A DNA stretch of 64,000 nucleotides from Austropuccinia psidii (lineage: Eukaryota > Basidiomycota > Pucciniomycetes > Pucciniales > Sphaerophragmiaceae). The translations under genes were made by a program, and so were the position numbers. Location: the NCBI GenBank assembly GCA_023105745.1, contig JALGQZ010000013.1, positions 24,066,605 to 24,130,604 on the forward strand, in the 5' to 3' direction. The notes beneath the pieces are model-generated. The model was not told the DNA's origin, ran no database searches, and saw nothing but the letters and a program-made list of their open reading frames with translations. Below are positions 61,530-64,000 of this stretch, in pieces (position 1 is the first letter of the stretch; every line of letters starts with the position of its first letter).

Positions 61530-62101
61530 TTTTAAATCTTTTTTGGACCTTATAAGTAAGTCTTTTCTCTCTTTATGACTTATTAAACAGTGTTTTATCT
61601 TTTTTAGGCGTAATTTCTCTATTTAAATATATATTTTATATATATTTATCCTTTTTTATATATATACTCATATTATAAGAGTATTTTTCACGTGGCTAAT
61701 ACCCACTGAATATAACTATTTTTGGTGTGTTTTGTATATAAAAACACATAAGCCATCAATAAGTCCTGTATTCTTGACTGAATAAGGACCCCTCTGACTG
61801 AAAAACCATCAGTTGAGGCGTGGATTAAGTGTATTGTTAACTCAATAACACTTATACAAAACCACTTGTACAGAATACACTTGAAAACCACAAGTGTATC
61901 TGTGGGATACTGGAACACAAACAGTGTGACAGGGTACCAAAAGCTGTAATTCTGACGTGGAATTGTTGATTCAATTACACTGTCATTATACAGGGCACAT
62001 TGTAGTAACATACAAGCCCAGAGGCCAATCTTAGACATGCAAAACCAACATTTTTAAGAAGTCTTAACTGACATAAGTCCTCCCTTTTCTGCTTTGATTT
62101 C
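61530..62101 (+). other. Leader of the A-family element with a probable intron
   Basis: AT-rich non-coding sequence. GTAAGT at 61556-61561 and the acceptor TTTGATTTCAG ending at 62101 would bound an intron of about 546 bp. The acceptor lies directly before the first open frame. There is no other gene here. Confidence 0.5.
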
Positions 62102-63172
62102 AGTGGAAGAAAATTACATCCCACTTGAGACCCAGTCACAGGCCAACACACCAGTGACACCCTCAGAACCAGAGGGCAGCAAGGGCAAAGGAAAGAGGCA
62201 CAGTGAAGGTCTCATCACAGCCAAGAAGTGGACACCAATAGCCACTCAGAGAAGTAGAAAACCACAAAACTCTGCATCCATACAAGGTAAACCAACCTTA
62301 ACCACTTGTACAGGAAAGATTACAATTATTAACCCAGTTGTAACTTCCAAAGGAAAAGTGCCCAAGTCAGCAGACAGTAAATTTGTACAAGGCATAGTCA
62401 AAGGTAAATACCCTAAGAACATAAAGGTTTTGACTGCTTGCAAACACTGATATGTCCCCTGTATACCTCAGAGACCTTGGCTTCCAAAGGAGCCAGCCAG
62501 AGGATAGAGGAGGATTGTCCAGAACCAGAAGACCTGAAAGAGGACACCCTGGACACAGTGGTGGATGGCAAAACAATGAGGGAGATAATATCAACCTTGC
62601 CATTCACACTCCAATTCAACAGAAACCTCAAACCAGAGGACTGGAAGGATATGGATCAAGTTCTTCAGATCCACCCACTCCTCAAAGATTTATTTCAATG
62701 GAGCATAGACAACAAGAGGTTCAACCTAGCAACTCACTGGGCAGAACTGGGATCAAGTTGCCAGAAGATCTGTCTCAAGGAGATAGACTTCAAAGACCTT
62801 ATGGTAATCACCAAAGGTTGGAATACTAACAGGCAGCACAGACTCCTGGAGGCAAGGGCACAGAGGATAAGAGAGAATCAAGCCACTATCCTAGCTATAG
62901 AAGAACAGTTGACCCAGACAGGGCCTACTCAGATTCCTTCAGGTTCACAAGGAGCAGGCCATATCAACTCTCCAGTGGCTTCACACCATTCAGACACCAG
63001 CAGATCAGTGGCCAAGAGTCACCATTCTTCACAATTCCAGGAAGTTTCCAGGAGAAGACAAGTAAACAAGGGCAAGAACAAAACCTCCTTCAACAAGAGG
63101 AGGAAAGAGTCAGACCCCATGATCCAGAAGCTGTTGGATTTGGTAAAGGAAGTACACAAGAACCAGAAGTAG
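62102..63172 (+). CDS. Spliced overlapping ORF at the 5' end of the A-family element
   Basis: Two open stretches in different frames appear to be exons of one protein. The first (to about 62403) begins after an acceptor-like TTTCAG and contains PLETQSQANTPVTPSEPEG and a Lys/Gly-rich part. A donor-like AAAG/GTAAAT (62403/62404) and acceptor CCTCAG (about 62474) bound a small intron of about 71 bp. The second (to 63172) contains NLKPEDWKDMDQVLQ, HPLLKDLFQW, KEIDFKDLMVITKGWN, a helix ILAIEEQLTQT, a Ser/His-rich linker, a basic patch (RRRQVNKGKNKTSFNKRRK) and a last helix MIQKLLDLVKEVHK. Gag is read in another frame across the same DNA. The order of parts parallels the overlapping frame in element B. 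I recall similar predicted proteins from rust genomes, with no function. Splice borders are inferred from consensus. Confidence 0.55.
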
Positions 63173-63990
63173 TTGTAAACCACTCTAGAATCAGTAGTCC
63201 TAGTAATAGAAACATTACCCCCACGCAGACTGAAAATAACATTGTCACATCTGAGAGTAACATCAACAGTGATACACTGTGGTTACAAGTGTCCAAATAT
63301 GCTGAGCAATCTGCAAAGCAATTTGCAGAAATTAAAGCTAGCCAAGAGAGGATGAGACAAACTCAAGCCTCCTTGGAACAAATAGTTAAGAATCTTCAAG
63401 AAGGATATGCTCAACTGAGCAAAGCCTCTGAAGAATCCAACAAAAGACTGAACCAAGTCTTTGAAGAACAACACCACAGCACAAGGGACAGGGAGTGTCT
63501 GGATCAAGACATTAACAGATTGTTTAATGACTACCATAGCTTAAAGCCCCAACCACAAGGCCAAGCTATGGAGAATCCATATCAACCAGATGACATCAAA
63601 CCAGATGCCATGTTGTTGAATAAGGCAAGATCTCCATCACAATACCAGGATGGAGATGGCATGTCTTATTCAGAGAAGGAAGCCTTGAAACAGATTCCTG
63701 AGGCCTCAAACTGGCCCAAATTCTCTGGATCAGGAGAATTTGATCATATGGAACTCATAGATTATATTGATGGACTCTTCATTGATGTACCCAGCATACC
63801 AGATTACTGGATTACTGCTAGACTGAATACTGCATTTAAAGGTCATGCAAGTATATGGTACACAGAAATGAAAGAAATCCATGGAAGAAGAAACTGGTAA
63901 TGGTGGTAGAATCAAATCATCCAAAAGTACAGTAATGGAACTTGGATATGGCAAAAGACCATGTCATTTGAAAATGACAAATAATCTGTG
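62452..63990 (+). pseudogene. gag: gag of the A-family element with in-frame stops
   Basis: Reading frame 1 is open from 62452 through the capsid region, except for a TAA at 62827-62829. The N-terminal half is low-complexity and overlaps the other ORF. From 63289 it becomes coiled-coil-like (ERMRQTQASLEQIVKNLQEG, NKRLNQVFEEQH). The capsid domain starts near 63690 (ASNWPKFSGSGEFDHMEL, then WYTEMKEIHGRRNW). Two further stops, TAA at 63898-63900 and TAG at 63907-63909, fall in the tryptophan-rich block where element B reads WPWWK. The homologous frame then resumes (QIIQKYSNG, MSFENDK) to the window edge. The stop codons make full-length gag impossible without suppression. Confidence 0.8.
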
Positions 63991-64000
63991 GACAAAGATC

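Larger units (their letters stand above)
60072..64000 (+). mobile_element. A-family Ty3/Gypsy element, 5' half, runs off the window
   Basis: It consists of the 5' LTR (60072-61510), candidate primer site, leader, overlapping frames and the start of gag. It inserted in the opposite orientation into the protease-gag boundary of the B-family pseudogene; the expected TSD is cataa (60067-60071). The 3' LTR is beyond 64000. Gag already has stops, so this copy is not autonomous. Confidence 0.85.

Noticed and set aside
62246..62631. Minus-strand frames opposite the A-family leader ORF
   Set aside because: They are short and without features, and they lie opposite two plausible plus-strand coding frames.

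Overview
The window is almost entirely transposable-element sequence from an AT-rich eukaryotic genome. The pattern (chromodomain-bearing Ty3/Gypsy elements with very long LTRs, a Ty1/Copia element, a decayed CACTA-type transposase, no host gene that I can defend) fits a repeat-swollen rust fungus (Pucciniales). Several proteins, including the intact 1922-residue polyprotein and its overlapping frame, resemble families I associate with Austropuccinia psidii, the myrtle rust. The species name is an inference from memory, not something the sequence proves.

The layout is a set of nested insertions, read from LTR ends (TG...CA) and 5-bp target-site duplications (TSDs). I name the LTR families A to E for this report. 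Left block (1-15537): an LTR-A end abuts a minus-strand LTR-B copy. That copy is split by a 13.9-kb chromovirus (family C, 1492-15368, TSD cccaa). The C element is itself split by a solo LTR of a B-like family (10911-14594, TSD ggagc), and that solo LTR holds a 1.8-kb inverted-repeat element full of minisatellite (12585-14365). Next (15538-22321) comes an LTR-D arrangement split by a Copia element (15931-20819, TSD caaat). From 22322 to 34757 lies old degraded DNA: a plus-strand pseudogene of an unknown rust family, a minus-strand Tnp2/CACTA transposase pseudogene, and a solo LTR-E inside it (28304-29645, TSD aatga).

The centre (34758-47200) is an old LTR-A split by a young, apparently complete element B of exactly 11,000 bp (35804-46803, TSD cttta). 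Its two 2191-bp LTRs differ at three positions found by eye, and its gag-pol frame is unbroken. The right block (48185-64000) is a decayed minus-strand A-family element carrying a solo LTR-A, a solo LTR-D and a decayed minus-strand B-family element. The last is interrupted by a plus-strand A-family element that runs off the window.

Two things look most worth pursuing. First, in both the B and A families the 5' part of gag is covered by a second long reading frame with the same layout in both: Trp-rich helical part, low-complexity linker, basic patch, short C-terminal helix. Plausible splice sites lie around it. Second, the C chromovirus carries, antisense and downstream of pol, a broken gene whose cysteine spacing matches the fungal Zn(II)2Cys6 transcription-factor cluster exactly. 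The otherwise different LTR families also share small modules (AATACAG arrays, a G/C hairpin followed by TTAATTAA, a GTRAGT donor-like site), which suggests common regulation.
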